From Paenibacillus sp. S150 (GTDB taxonomy: Bacteria > Bacillota > Bacilli > Paenibacillales > Paenibacillaceae), in the NCBI RefSeq assembly GCF_019352175.1, contig NZ_JACBYI010000002.1, positions 62,001 through 126,000 on the forward strand: 64,000 bases of DNA. Reading direction: 5' to 3'. Every line of letters starts with the position of its first letter. The stretch's first letter is position 1. A program made the translations under genes and the position numbers. Shown here piece by piece: positions 36,783 to 44,844 of the stretch. The notes beneath the pieces were generated by a model. The model saw nothing but the letters and a program-made list of their open reading frames with translations. It did no database searches and had not been told where the DNA came from.

Positions 36783-37250
36783 AAAAGCTGATGGAACGCA
36801 AGGAAGAGATTCATAGGGGACTGAAGCGAAGTGTAAAAAGTAACACTAATAGGCTGGAATTTTGGATCTAACGGGCTTTAGTGGGATTTTGTACACTTCA
36901 AGGAGGCCCGTTCCCCCCATACGGCTGATTTCAGCCGGATTAGTTGTACTTTTTCCCACTAGGGATGATCCGGAATCCGAATGCGCTACTTTAGTTATCC
37001 TTTTTACCACTAAAATGGCTGCCCTTTTTATGAATGTTTCAAGTTCATTTTAATGCAGGCGTATTCCTCTGTAAGGGAGAGAAACGGATCGATTAGTGAT
37101 TCTTTTCCCACTAACCCTTGCGAAAAAGCGGCTGGGGGAATATGAAGTGACCTTATCCACTTGGCTTCCCGCCTGGCTTCAGCAGCCAGCCTTACACCTG
37201 AATTGCAAAGAGCTGCGCTGCCCGGTCAAGGACGGCGCAGCTCTTTGCAC
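36783..37250 (+). repeat. R1 mosaic repeat, full copy C
   Basis: Preceded directly by the H1 left end (GAAAGATAAGAATTTATA) without the H1 hairpin, so an H1-R1 junction is preserved. Contains the forward motifs at 36829 and 36879 and inverted ones near 36938, 36992, 37092 and 37148. Its terminal hairpin is the strongest in the window: GCAAAGAGCTGCGC pairs perfectly with GCGCAGCTCTTTGC at 37205-37247. Relative to other copies, both arms changed together (GAGCTGCGC/GCGCAGCTC against CAGCTGCGC/GCGCAGCCG), suggesting selection for pairing. Confidence 0.85.
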
Positions 37251-37409
37251 TTATTGTTATTTTAAGAAATTATGAATTTCTTTTGCTATGGATAAGGTGT
37301 GTATAAATTGGGGGATAAGTTAAAATGCGTGGTAGTCTCGCTGCACCTGCGGGGTTAAATGGGCAGCGTCAAGAAGTTTGTGTAAAAGAGTAGAAGTACC
37401 TCCCCGGGT

Positions 37410-37585
37410 TACGTTAAATGTTTTGCAGGAGGAAGTGCGAAAGCAGGGGGGGTTAACCGAGATCACGAGGGCAGGGAAGTGGAGTAATTGAAGTGAAATT
37501 TGGCCACTTAAATGGACGGAAGAGTTTGCTTGCGAAAAGGGGTTGCGGGGAGAATGTGGTTCACTTTTTCCACTTGGGCAGAAAA
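37410..37585 (+). repeat. R1-like repeat, partial copy
   Basis: Contains TGTTTTGCAGGAGGAAG and degenerate forms of the R1 core motif (GAAGTGAAATTTGGCCACTTAA at 37490, inverted GTTCACTTTTTCCACTT at 37558). It lacks the 3' modules and runs into the ROK regulator promoter. I see no gene in 36765-37598. Confidence 0.65.
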
Positions 37586-37598
37586 AAATATTTATTAA

Positions 37599-37617
37599 AA
37601 TACTTTTATAAAGTATT
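37599..37617 (+). promoter_or_regulatory. Perfect palindrome, probable ROK repressor operator
   Basis: AATACTTT-TAT-AAAGTATT is a perfect 8+8-bp inverted repeat, followed by ATAATA, about 20 bp upstream of the ROK gene. Size and position suit an autoregulatory operator overlapping the promoter. Confidence 0.65.
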
Positions 37618-37639
37618 ATAATAAGTGGGGTGAGCGGAA

Positions 37640-38668
37640 ATGAATAACATTGTGGGCAATGCCCTGGTCATTAAAGAGGTAAATATCAACCTGGTGCGGC
37701 GTGTTCTGAGGGAGCGGAAACAAGCCACCAAACGGCAAATTGCCGAGGATACGGGACTCAGCATCGTTACAGCCGGTTCAGTGCTTGAAATGCTTGTCCG
37801 GCAGAACGAGGTGCTGGAGGCGGGGCAAATTGCCTCCAGCGGAGGGAGACCGGCCCAGCAGTATATATACAATGATGAGCATGCGCTGGCGCTGATTATG
37901 TTCCCTTTTGAAGAGCAGGGGGGAATCAGCATTCTCAATACGGTGGTTACACTCTCCGGACGCTGTCTGCATGAAGCCAGTACGCCTGTGCCGAAGGTTG
38001 ATTTGGCCTGCTTCGAACACATCATTGATGAAGCGCTGAAGCAGTTTCCCGCTATAGAGGCTATCGGGTTCGGACTGCCCGGTGCAGAAGCGGATGGCAG
38101 GCTGGTGGTATCAGACTATGATGCCTTGCGCGGGGTTGCTGTGACGGAGCATTTCAGGCAGCGCTACATGAAGCGGATCATTATCGAAAACGATGTGAAT
38201 GCTGCAGCAATCGGCCATTGCAGCAGAGCAGAGGCGGGACGGGAGGCTTCAGCCGTGTATTTATACTTTCCCGACCGCTTTCCGCCCGGGGCGGGAATTA
38301 TTATTAACGGCAAGCTCCATAAAGGGAGAAGCGGCTTTGCCGGTGAAGTGGCCAACATTCCGCTGGGCATCTCCTGGCGGAGCAGTGAGTGGCAGTCTTC
38401 TCCGGCGAGGCTGACTGAGGCTGTTGCCAGGCTGACGGCAGCGGTCAGCAGTGTGCTGAACCCCGATGCAGTGGTGCTGTACGGAAGTTTTCTGCAGGAG
38501 GAATATCTGAGCGGCATTTCAGAACAATGTGCGGAGCTGCTGCTGCCGGATATGGTTCCGGACATCTTGCTTAGCAGGAGCTTTGCCGCAGATTACTTGA
38601 ACGGCATGATCGTTTCTACGCTCGCAACATTGGAGACGGGACTGCAATTGACTAAATCTGACGGATAG
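37640..38668 (+). CDS. ROK-family transcriptional regulator
   Basis: A 342-residue repressor with an N-terminal winged helix (about 15-70: LRERKQATKRQIAEDTGLSI, VTAGSVLEMLVRQNEV) and a C-terminal sugar-kinase-like ROK domain (about 85-335: IGFGLPGAE, IIENDVNAAAIGH, GAGIIINGKLHKGRSGFAGE). The usual zinc-binding Cys cluster of ROK proteins is not apparent. It lies 13 bp upstream of an MFS permease and probably controls this three-gene unit in response to a sugar. Confidence 0.9.
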   Translation: MNNIVGNALVIKEVNINLVRRVLRERKQATKRQIAEDTGLSIVTAGSVLEMLVRQNEVLEAGQIASSGGRPAQQYIYNDEHALALIMFPFEEQGGISILNTVVTLSGRCLHEASTPVPKVDLACFEHIIDEALKQFPAIEAIGFGLPGAEADGRLVVSDYDALRGVAVTEHFRQRYMKRIIIENDVNAAAIGHCSRAEAGREASAVYLYFPDRFPPGAGIIINGKLHKGRSGFAGEVANIPLGISWRSSEWQSSPARLTEAVARLTAAVSSVLNPDAVVLYGSFLQEEYLSGISEQCAELLLPDMVPDILLSRSFAADYLNGMIVSTLATLETGLQLTKSDG

Positions 38669-38681
38669 GTGGCAGACATCG

Positions 38682-39884
38682 ATGGCTACAATTTTTTTGA
38701 TTATAATTTATTTGGCTTTTATCAGCCTCGGCTTGCCGGATTCGATGCTGGGAGCAGCCTGGCCGATGATGCGCCCGGATTATGGGGCTCCGGTGGATGC
38801 GGCGGGACTGCTCTCCATGATCGTTGTCGCAGGGACCATCGTCTCCAGCCTGGCAAGCGGTGCGGTGCTGCACAAGCTGGGCACGGGCAAGGTTACTTTT
38901 ATCAGCGTGGCTGTGACGGCACTTGCATTGCTCGGCTTTGCTTATTCGCCTTCGATTTTTTGGCTGGCAGTACTTTGCCTGCCGCTCGGGCTAGGTGCAG
39001 GCTCCATTGATACCGGGCTGAACAATTATGTTGCCACCCATTACAAAGCCCATCACATGAGCTGGCTGCACTGCTTCTGGGGTGTTGGGGCGATGCTTGG
39101 ACCGATTATTATGTCGCGTTATATTGCCGCCGGCGATTCCTGGCGTCAAGGATATTTGGCGGTCAGCCTGATTCAGTTTGCCTTGGTTGTGCTGCTGTTC
39201 GTTGCCCTGCCGCTCTGGAAGCGGGCGGAAGCAGCAGGCGGGAGGGCAGCAGCAACAGAAGTCCGGCAGGAAGTTATATCGCCGCAGGTTCCGGGAGCTG
39301 GAGTGCTGCGGATCAAGGGCGTGAAGCTGGCGATGATAACTTTTCTCTTTTACTGCGGGATTGAAGCCACACTTGGACTCTGGGGCAGCAGCTTCCTCGT
39401 TAATGTTAAGGAGCTGTCGGCGGCGACCGCTGCGGGCTGGGTGTCTCTCTATTACGGGGGGATTACCGCAGGAAGGCTGGTCACGGGTTTTGTTACCTTC
39501 CGTTTCAATAACCGCCAGCTGATCCGTACCGGCATTCTGGTCTCGCTGCTTGGCGCGCTGCTGCTGGTATTGCCGCTCCCGGCTGTGTATTCACTGATTG
39601 GCTTTATTCTGGTCGGGCTGGGCTCAGCACCCATTTTTCCTTGTATGCTGCATGAGACACCCGCGCGCTTCGGCAAGGAGCATTCCCAGAGAATTATGGG
39701 CTATCAGATGGCGATGGCGTATACCGGGGGCGCATTTCTGCCTCCATTGCTGGGCTGGATTGCCGCCCGCAGCTCCTTTGTGATTCTTCCGTTCATGCTT
39801 GTGGGATATATTGCTGTAATGCTGATAAGCTCGGAGAAGATTAACGCAGTGATGAACAAGCGGAAGGAAGAGGTGTCCATGTGA
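38682..39884 (+). CDS. MFS transporter, sugar type
   Basis: A 400-residue polytopic membrane protein with about twelve hydrophobic segments in two halves, separated by a basic/Ala-rich loop near 180-205 (LWKRAEAAGGRAAATEVRQE). Early LGLPDSMLGAAWPMMR and LGLGAGSIDTGLNNYVATHY segments resemble the FucP/glucose-permease branch of MFS. Linked to a ROK regulator and a DUF1349 protein, it most likely imports a sugar or glycoside. The substrate is unknown. Confidence 0.87.
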   Translation: MATIFLIIIYLAFISLGLPDSMLGAAWPMMRPDYGAPVDAAGLLSMIVVAGTIVSSLASGAVLHKLGTGKVTFISVAVTALALLGFAYSPSIFWLAVLCLPLGLGAGSIDTGLNNYVATHYKAHHMSWLHCFWGVGAMLGPIIMSRYIAAGDSWRQGYLAVSLIQFALVVLLFVALPLWKRAEAAGGRAAATEVRQEVISPQVPGAGVLRIKGVKLAMITFLFYCGIEATLGLWGSSFLVNVKELSAATAAGWVSLYYGGITAGRLVTGFVTFRFNNRQLIRTGILVSLLGALLLVLPLPAVYSLIGFILVGLGSAPIFPCMLHETPARFGKEHSQRIMGYQMAMAYTGGAFLPPLLGWIAARSSFVILPFMLVGYIAVMLISSEKINAVMNKRKEEVSM

Positions 39885-40483
39885 TGCAAACAGTGGATTG
39901 GCAGAGCGGAATCTGGAGCAATGAGCCGGCTTCCGCTAAGGTTCAAGACGGGCTATTCGTTGTGGAAGCAGCGGAAGGCAGTGACTATTGGCAGAAAACG
40001 ATGTACGGCTTTCAGCACGACAATGGGCATGCGCTGCTGGCTCCTTGGGAGGACCGTGAAGCGGTAGAAGTAAGCTTTTCCCTGCAGGGGTTTACAGAGC
40101 TGTATGACCAGGCGGGAATTATGCTGTGGTACAACAGCACGGTCTGGATCAAAGCCGGGATTGAGCTGAACGATGGTGTGCCGCATATCGGTGCGGTGGT
40201 GACGGACGGATATTCGGACTGGTCGTTGTCCCCTGTACCGGAGTGGGCCGGCGAGGTGGTCACGCTCCGGGCCTCGCGGCTGAATGATGCAGTAGTGATC
40301 AGGGCCAGAACAGAGACCCATCCATGGCGCACGATCCGGGTGGCCAGGTTTCCGTATGAGAAGGGGAAAAAGGCAGGTCCGTTTGTCTGCGCTCCTACCC
40401 GTGCCGGACTGGCAGTAACGTTCTCTCGCTGGGTGCACACGGCGCCCGATATAGATATCCACACAGACCCGCTTAAGGAGTAA
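39884..40483 (+). CDS. DUF1349 family protein
   Basis: A 199-residue protein with a concanavalin-like beta-sandwich of the DUF1349 type (DYWQKTMYGFQHDNGHALL, YDQAGIMLWYNSTVWIKAGIEL, SDWSLSP). The ATG at 39884 overlaps the MFS stop codon (TGATG), so the two are translationally coupled. No signal peptide. Related proteins are annotated as regulatory or carbohydrate-binding, without a firm function. Confidence 0.82.
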   Translation: MQTVDWQSGIWSNEPASAKVQDGLFVVEAAEGSDYWQKTMYGFQHDNGHALLAPWEDREAVEVSFSLQGFTELYDQAGIMLWYNSTVWIKAGIELNDGVPHIGAVVTDGYSDWSLSPVPEWAGEVVTLRASRLNDAVVIRARTETHPWRTIRVARFPYEKGKKAGPFVCAPTRAGLAVTFSRWVHTAPDIDIHTDPLKE

Positions 40484-40545
40484 AGCTGTCCGCCCCAGAT
40501 CCGGAACTGCGGCAAATGCTCACAAAACCTTCACTATTTAAGGGA

Positions 40546-40850
40546 TTGATCTTTGCGGATTCCTTAGGTATATTAATACAAAGTAAATCTATTGGTATTT
40601 GTTAATTTAGCCGAGCGGTTAACCGCAGGCCGGTATCAGTTTCCGCTGGAAGGGGACTGAGCCGGCCTTTTCTTTTCGCTAAAAATGTGAATAACATCAC
40701 ATGATTGCCGATGCTTCAACCAGAGTGAGCACACCAAGAGAATAGAGCATCTGCGAGATTGGGCCGACTGGACCACAATCCGGAGGCCAAGCCAAGCACC
40801 AGAAGAGGTGAGCGGTTTGGCCTCTTTGTGTATTTTCGAAAGAATAGGAG
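40546..40850 (+). promoter_or_regulatory. Promoter and structured leader of the nitrogenase-like operon
   Basis: TTGATC (40546) and TATATT (40569) with a 17-bp spacer predict transcription from about 40581, giving a leader of about 280 nt. The leader has the palindrome GCGGTTAACCGC (40615), a terminator-like hairpin AGGCCGGTATCAGT / ACTGAGCCGGCCTTTTCTTTT (40626-40675), and a second hairpin AGGCCAAGCC / GGTTTGGCCTCTTT (40783-40826). TTGGGCC at 40759 can pair instead with the GGCCAA of the second hairpin, and AGCGG/CCGCT can compete with the first, as in attenuators. It matches no riboswitch class I know. The right half of an R3 repeat lies at 40513-40530. Confidence 0.55.
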
Positions 40851-40859
40851 GGAATGCAG

Positions 40860-41219
40860 GTGAGCTGGAAGGTAGCTGTTGGCAGCTCCGATGGTTATGT
40901 GATCAATGAGCATTTTGGCAGATGCAGCCGCTTTTTAATCTATGAGATTGAGACGGACGGAACGTACAGCCAGATTGAGAACCGGAGCACTGAACGGAGA
41001 AGTGCGGGGCAAGGAGGCCATGACGCCAATCAGTTGCAGACAGCAGCAGAAGTGCTGGCCGATTGCGCCTTCGTGCTCGTCAGCCAGATCGGTCCGGGGG
41101 CGAGAGCGGTTTTGCACGACAGGGGAATACAGGCCATGGCTGTACAATCCCCGATAGAACAGGCGCTGGAGCGCCTGACCTCTTTTCTGCGTTCGGGCCG
41201 GGAATCCATTCTGAAGTAA
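40860..41219 (+). CDS. NifX-like cofactor-binding protein
   Basis: A 119-residue single-domain protein of the dinitrogenase cofactor-binding family (NifX, NafY, NifB C-terminal domain). The pattern WKVAVGSSDGYVINEHFGRC, SRFLIYEIE, then a central helix and VLVSQIGPGARAVLHDRGIQ, is the standard alpha/beta fold with the HFG motif. The homologous domain at the C-terminus of the NifB-like protein in this operon shows the same motifs (VNLHFGHAEEFLVYEVE). Likely role: carrying an Fe-S cofactor precursor. GTG 40860 is seven bases from AGGAGGG; ATG 40854 is only one base away. First gene of the operon. Confidence 0.88.
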   Translation: MSWKVAVGSSDGYVINEHFGRCSRFLIYEIETDGTYSQIENRSTERRSAGQGGHDANQLQTAAEVLADCAFVLVSQIGPGARAVLHDRGIQAMAVQSPIEQALERLTSFLRSGRESILK

Positions 41220-41248
41220 TGACTCATATCAGCAAAGGAGTGTCATCC

Positions 41249-42127
41249 ATGACCAAAAAAATTAAGCAAATCGCAATTTACGGCAAAGGGGGCATCGGCA
41301 AATCGACCACAACCTCGAATATCAGCGCTGCCTTGTCGGTCGCCGGCTACAAGGTCATGCAGTTTGGCTGCGATCCGAAAAGCGATTCCACCAATACGCT
41401 GCGTGGCGGAGAATACATACCGACGGTGCTTGATACACTGCGGGACAATCATACCGTAAGAGCGCAGGATGTGATCTTTGAAGGCTTCAACGGCATTTAC
41501 TGCGTGGAAGCGGGGGGACCGGCACCCGGGGTTGGCTGCGCAGGCCGGGGCATCATTACCTCGGTTTCCCTGCTGAAGCAGCAAAAGGTATTCGAGGAGC
41601 TGGATTTGGATTTTGTCATTTATGATGTGCTCGGCGACGTGGTCTGCGGCGGATTTGCGGTTCCGGTGCGGGAAGGCATTGCGGAGCATGTCTACACGGT
41701 AACCTCGGCGGATTTCATGGCTATCTATGCGGCGAACAATTTATTTAAAGGCATACAGAAATATTCTCAGGAAGGCGGCGCGCTGCTTGGCGGCGTAATT
41801 GCCAATTCGATCAATGCGCCTTATGCCAGGGACATTGTGGATGATTTTGTGAAGCGTACAGATACGCAGGTGGTGGAATATGTGCCGCGTTCCGTGACGG
41901 TAACGCAGAGCGAACTGCAGGGGAAGACAACGATTGAAGCAGCGCCGGATTCAGAGCAGGCGAAGGTGTACCGCAGATTGGCTCAAAAAATAGCCGATCA
42001 TACCGTATCCAAGGTGCCGGCTCCGCTGGATACCCAGGAGCTGCGGCAGTGGGCGGCGGACTGGGGCAAGCAGCTGGTTGCACTGGAGTCTGGCCTGGCC
42101 GTTCCGACTGCTGCCGGGAGTGTGTAG
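41249..42127 (+). CDS. NifH-like ATPase/reductase 1
   Basis: A 292-residue Fe-protein homologue: a dimeric ATPase with one bridging [4Fe-4S] cluster that passes electrons to a partner. P-loop GKGGIGKST (12-20), Cys97 and Arg100 in GVGCAGRGI, Cys133 in VVCGGFA and switch [12 protein letters not shown] are all conserved. It departs from typical NifH at CDPKSDSTNTLRGGEYIPTV (usually KADSTRLLLGG) and in the C-terminal third. ATG 41249 follows AAAGGAG. It sits between the NifX-like and NifB-like genes, well apart from NifDK-like, so it may serve cofactor maturation rather than catalysis (inference). Confidence 0.9.
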   Translation: MTKKIKQIAIYGKGGIGKSTTTSNISAALSVAGYKVMQFGCDPKSDSTNTLRGGEYIPTVLDTLRDNHTVRAQDVIFEGFNGIYCVEAGGPAPGVGCAGRGIITSVSLLKQQKVFEELDLDFVIYDVLGDVVCGGFAVPVREGIAEHVYTVTSADFMAIYAANNLFKGIQKYSQEGGALLGGVIANSINAPYARDIVDDFVKRTDTQVVEYVPRSVTVTQSELQGKTTIEAAPDSEQAKVYRRLAQKIADHTVSKVPAPLDTQELRQWAADWGKQLVALESGLAVPTAAGSV

Positions 42128-42128
42128 C

Positions 42129-43472
42129 ATGCAGGCACTGGAAGGAGTAGCCAAGCTGCAGAACCCTGAGCGGCATCCCTGCTATGACGAGCTGGCGCAC
42201 GAGGTGTTCGCCAGAATGCACGTAGCGGTTGCACCGAAATGCAATATTAACTGCAATTACTGCAACATCAAATACGACTGTGTCAGCGAGAGCCGGCCGG
42301 GTGTGGTCAGCCGTGTGCTGTCTCCCGAAGAGGCCTACGCCAAAGTGCAGGATACACTTAGGGTTCTGCCGCAATTGACGGTGGTCGGCATTGCCGGACC
42401 GGGCGATCCGCTGGCGAATCCGGTGCAGACGTTTGAGACCTTCCGGCTGCTGTCCCGGGAAATGCCGGATTTACAGCTGTGCCTCAGCACCAACGGCCTG
42501 AAGCTTCCGGATTATGTGGAAGAGATTGTGGAATACGGCATACAGCATGTAACGGTTACGATGAATGCCGTAGATCCGGCGGTCGGAGGGCAAATCTATC
42601 ATTCTATATATTACCGGGGCAAGGCGTACCGCGGAGAGGCCGGGGCAGAAATTCTGATCTCCCGCCAGCTGGAGGGAATCCGCGCAGTTGCGGCGCTCGG
42701 TATTAAGGTTAAAGTTAATTCCGTGCTGATTCCCGGCATTAACGACGAACATCTGGCGGAGGTAAGCCGGGTGGTGAAGGAAGCAGGAGGGTCCTCGCAT
42801 AATATTATGCCGCTCATTATTTCACCGGGCAGCCGCTTCGAACGGGACGGCCGGCAGGCGCCGGACCCTGAGCTGACGCTGAGGGTTCAAGAAGAATCTG
42901 CGCGGGTGATGCCGGTTATGCGGCACTGCCGCCAATGCCGCGCCGATGCTGTAGGGCTTCTGGGTGAAGACCGCGGAGGCGATGTTCTGTCGGGCCTGCC
43001 GGTATACACCCTGGAAGAGCGGGAAAATGAGCTGCAGAGACTGGATAATAAGCTGCAGCTTCGCAGAGACCGGCGGCAATATGCTGCTCCCGGCAGCGGC
43101 GGAGTAAGAATTGCCGTTGCGACAAGAGGCGGAGGCAGGGTCAATCTGCATTTTGGCCATGCCGAAGAATTTCTGGTCTATGAGGTAGAGGGAGAAGCAG
43201 CACGGCTGCTGGGGGTCCGCAAGATTCAGGCATATTGCAATGGTACCGCCGCATGCGCCGGGGAGGATGAGGGGGCAGGCATTCTGAAGGAAACCATAGA
43301 GCTGCTGAGAGATTGCCAGATCCTGCTCTGTGCAGGCATTGGTACGGTTCCTCAGGAGGTGCTGCGCAAGGCGGATATTATGGCGGTTGTGACGAAGGAT
43401 GAAATCGAATCCTCGCTGGTGAAATATGGACGTCTGCTGTCCTATTTTTCACCCGGGGCAGTTCCAAAATAA
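42129..43472 (+). CDS. NifB-like radical SAM cofactor synthase with NifX domain
   Basis: A 447-residue protein with all NifB landmarks: HPCY (Cys18), radical-SAM CNINCNYC (Cys38/42/45), KYDCVSESRPGVVS (Cys51), GIAGPGDPLAN, and the second cysteine set CRQCRADAVGLLGED near 285, followed by a NifX-like domain from about 330 (VNLHFGHAEEF). NifB fuses two [4Fe-4S] clusters with a SAM-derived carbide to make the [8Fe-9S-C] NifB-co. Its presence implies that the NifDK-like enzyme here uses a carbide-containing cofactor. The start overlaps the end of the previous gene (GGGAG inside it), so translation is coupled. Functionally it corresponds to NifB or MarB. Confidence 0.94.
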   Translation: MQALEGVAKLQNPERHPCYDELAHEVFARMHVAVAPKCNINCNYCNIKYDCVSESRPGVVSRVLSPEEAYAKVQDTLRVLPQLTVVGIAGPGDPLANPVQTFETFRLLSREMPDLQLCLSTNGLKLPDYVEEIVEYGIQHVTVTMNAVDPAVGGQIYHSIYYRGKAYRGEAGAEILISRQLEGIRAVAALGIKVKVNSVLIPGINDEHLAEVSRVVKEAGGSSHNIMPLIISPGSRFERDGRQAPDPELTLRVQEESARVMPVMRHCRQCRADAVGLLGEDRGGDVLSGLPVYTLEERENELQRLDNKLQLRRDRRQYAAPGSGGVRIAVATRGGGRVNLHFGHAEEFLVYEVEGEAARLLGVRKIQAYCNGTAACAGEDEGAGILKETIELLRDCQILLCAGIGTVPQEVLRKADIMAVVTKDEIESSLVKYGRLLSYFSPGAVPK

Positions 43473-43492
43473 TAAGCGAAAGTAGGATGGAT

Positions 43493-44812
43493 ATGACTGA
43501 CAAAAAGCTGGGCTTCGATACGCTGAAGGTGCGGGCCGGTTACGACTCCCGGGAGCATAACTATGCGGTGGCTGTGCCAATCTATCAGACAGCTTCCTAT
43601 GATTTGGGAAGTGTGGAGCGGGGCGAGAAGCTGTTCGGAATGGAAGAGGCCGGTTATTTGTACACCCGGATCGGCAATCCGACGGTGGCGGTACTGGAAC
43701 AGCGTCTTGCCGCACTGGACAAGGGCACGGGAGCGGTAGCTGTAGCTTCCGGCATGGCGGCAGTAACTTATGCGCTGCTGAACCTGGCGGAAGGCGGCGG
43801 CCGGATTCTGACCACCCCGCGTCTCTATGGCGGAACGTTTGATGCGCTGCAGCATCTGTATCCGAAGTTCGGTGTCCATGTGGACTTTGTTGAAAATTCC
43901 GATGATCCGGAAGCTTTCCGGCGGTCGATAGGCCCGGACACAAAAGCTATTCTGATCGAGAGCATCAGCAATCCCAATTCCACGGTGCTCGACATTGAGG
44001 CGATTGCAGAGGCTGCGCATGACAACGGCATTCCGCTGGTGATTGACAATACATTTGGAACTCCCTATCTGTTCGATTCCTTTGCCAATGGTGCGGATAT
44101 CGTAATTTATTCGGCCACCAAGGCGATTGGCGGCCATGGGACTACCCTCGGCGGAGTAATTCTGGAGAACGGGAAATTCGATTGGGCTAATGGCAAATTT
44201 CCGCATTTTGAGGAACCGCAATATCTGCTGCGGGAAGCAGAGAACGGCCGGGAGCGGAGCATTCTTGAGGTATTCCCGGAGGCCCCTTTTACAGCAAGAG
44301 TCCGTCTGAGCTACCTGGCGTATTTCGGTGCTTCGCTCGGCCCCTTTGATGCCTTTCTGCTGCTTCAGGGTACGGAGACGCTGTCGGAGCGGATTTCCAA
44401 GCAGGTGGCCAATGCCCTGCGTATTGTGGACTACCTGCAGCAGCACGACAGAGTGAGCTGGGTGAGCCATCCCGCTGCCGAGGGAAGCCCCTACAAGGCG
44501 CTGGCGGACAAATATTTCCCGAAGGGAGCCGGCTCGATCTTTACCTTCGGCTTCAAGGGCAGCGAGGAACAGAGCAGAACCTTCCTGAATGCGGTGGAGC
44601 TGTTCAGCTACCACGCCAATGTGGGGGATGCCAGATCGCTGATTATCAATTCCCCCAAAACCACGCACGGGGAGCTGAACCCCGAAGAACAGGCGGCAGC
44701 GGGGATAACGCCGGAAACTATCCGGCTCTCCATTGGTCTGGAGGACGCGGAAGACCTGATTCAGGATTTGGAGCAGGCCTTCGCCAAGGCCTTTGTAGAA
44801 ACTCTGGTATGA
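43493..44812 (+). CDS. metY: O-acetylhomoserine sulfhydrylase (MetY-type)
   Basis: A 439-residue PLP enzyme of the Cys/Met metabolism family that makes homocysteine (from sulfide) or methionine (from methanethiol) from O-acetylhomoserine. Visible: GYLYTRIGNPTVAVLEQRLA, ASGMAAVTYALLNLA (PLP phosphate), IESISNPNSTVLDI, VIDNTFGTPYLF and the PLP lysine in IYSATKAIGGHGTTLGG; the insertions and length of about 440 are those of MetY rather than MetB/MetC. It is encoded 20 bp after the NifB-like gene in the same direction. In Rhodospirillum rubrum an O-acetylhomoserine sulfhydrylase uses methanethiol released by methylthio-alkane reductase. ATG 43493 is preferred over 43487, which abuts its ribosome binding site. 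Confidence 0.93.
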   Translation: MTDKKLGFDTLKVRAGYDSREHNYAVAVPIYQTASYDLGSVERGEKLFGMEEAGYLYTRIGNPTVAVLEQRLAALDKGTGAVAVASGMAAVTYALLNLAEGGGRILTTPRLYGGTFDALQHLYPKFGVHVDFVENSDDPEAFRRSIGPDTKAILIESISNPNSTVLDIEAIAEAAHDNGIPLVIDNTFGTPYLFDSFANGADIVIYSATKAIGGHGTTLGGVILENGKFDWANGKFPHFEEPQYLLREAENGRERSILEVFPEAPFTARVRLSYLAYFGASLGPFDAFLLLQGTETLSERISKQVANALRIVDYLQQHDRVSWVSHPAAEGSPYKALADKYFPKGAGSIFTFGFKGSEEQSRTFLNAVELFSYHANVGDARSLIINSPKTTHGELNPEEQAAAGITPETIRLSIGLEDAEDLIQDLEQAFAKAFVETLV

Positions 44813-44844
44813 GATTATTTCCCAATTGAGAAAGGAAGACTTGA

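Noticed and set aside
40605-40680. A tRNA gene (the segment GCCGAGCGGTTAA resembles a class II tRNA D-arm)
   Set aside because: No T-arm (GGTTCGA type), acceptor stem or anticodon stem follows; the sequence folds better as a terminator-like hairpin.
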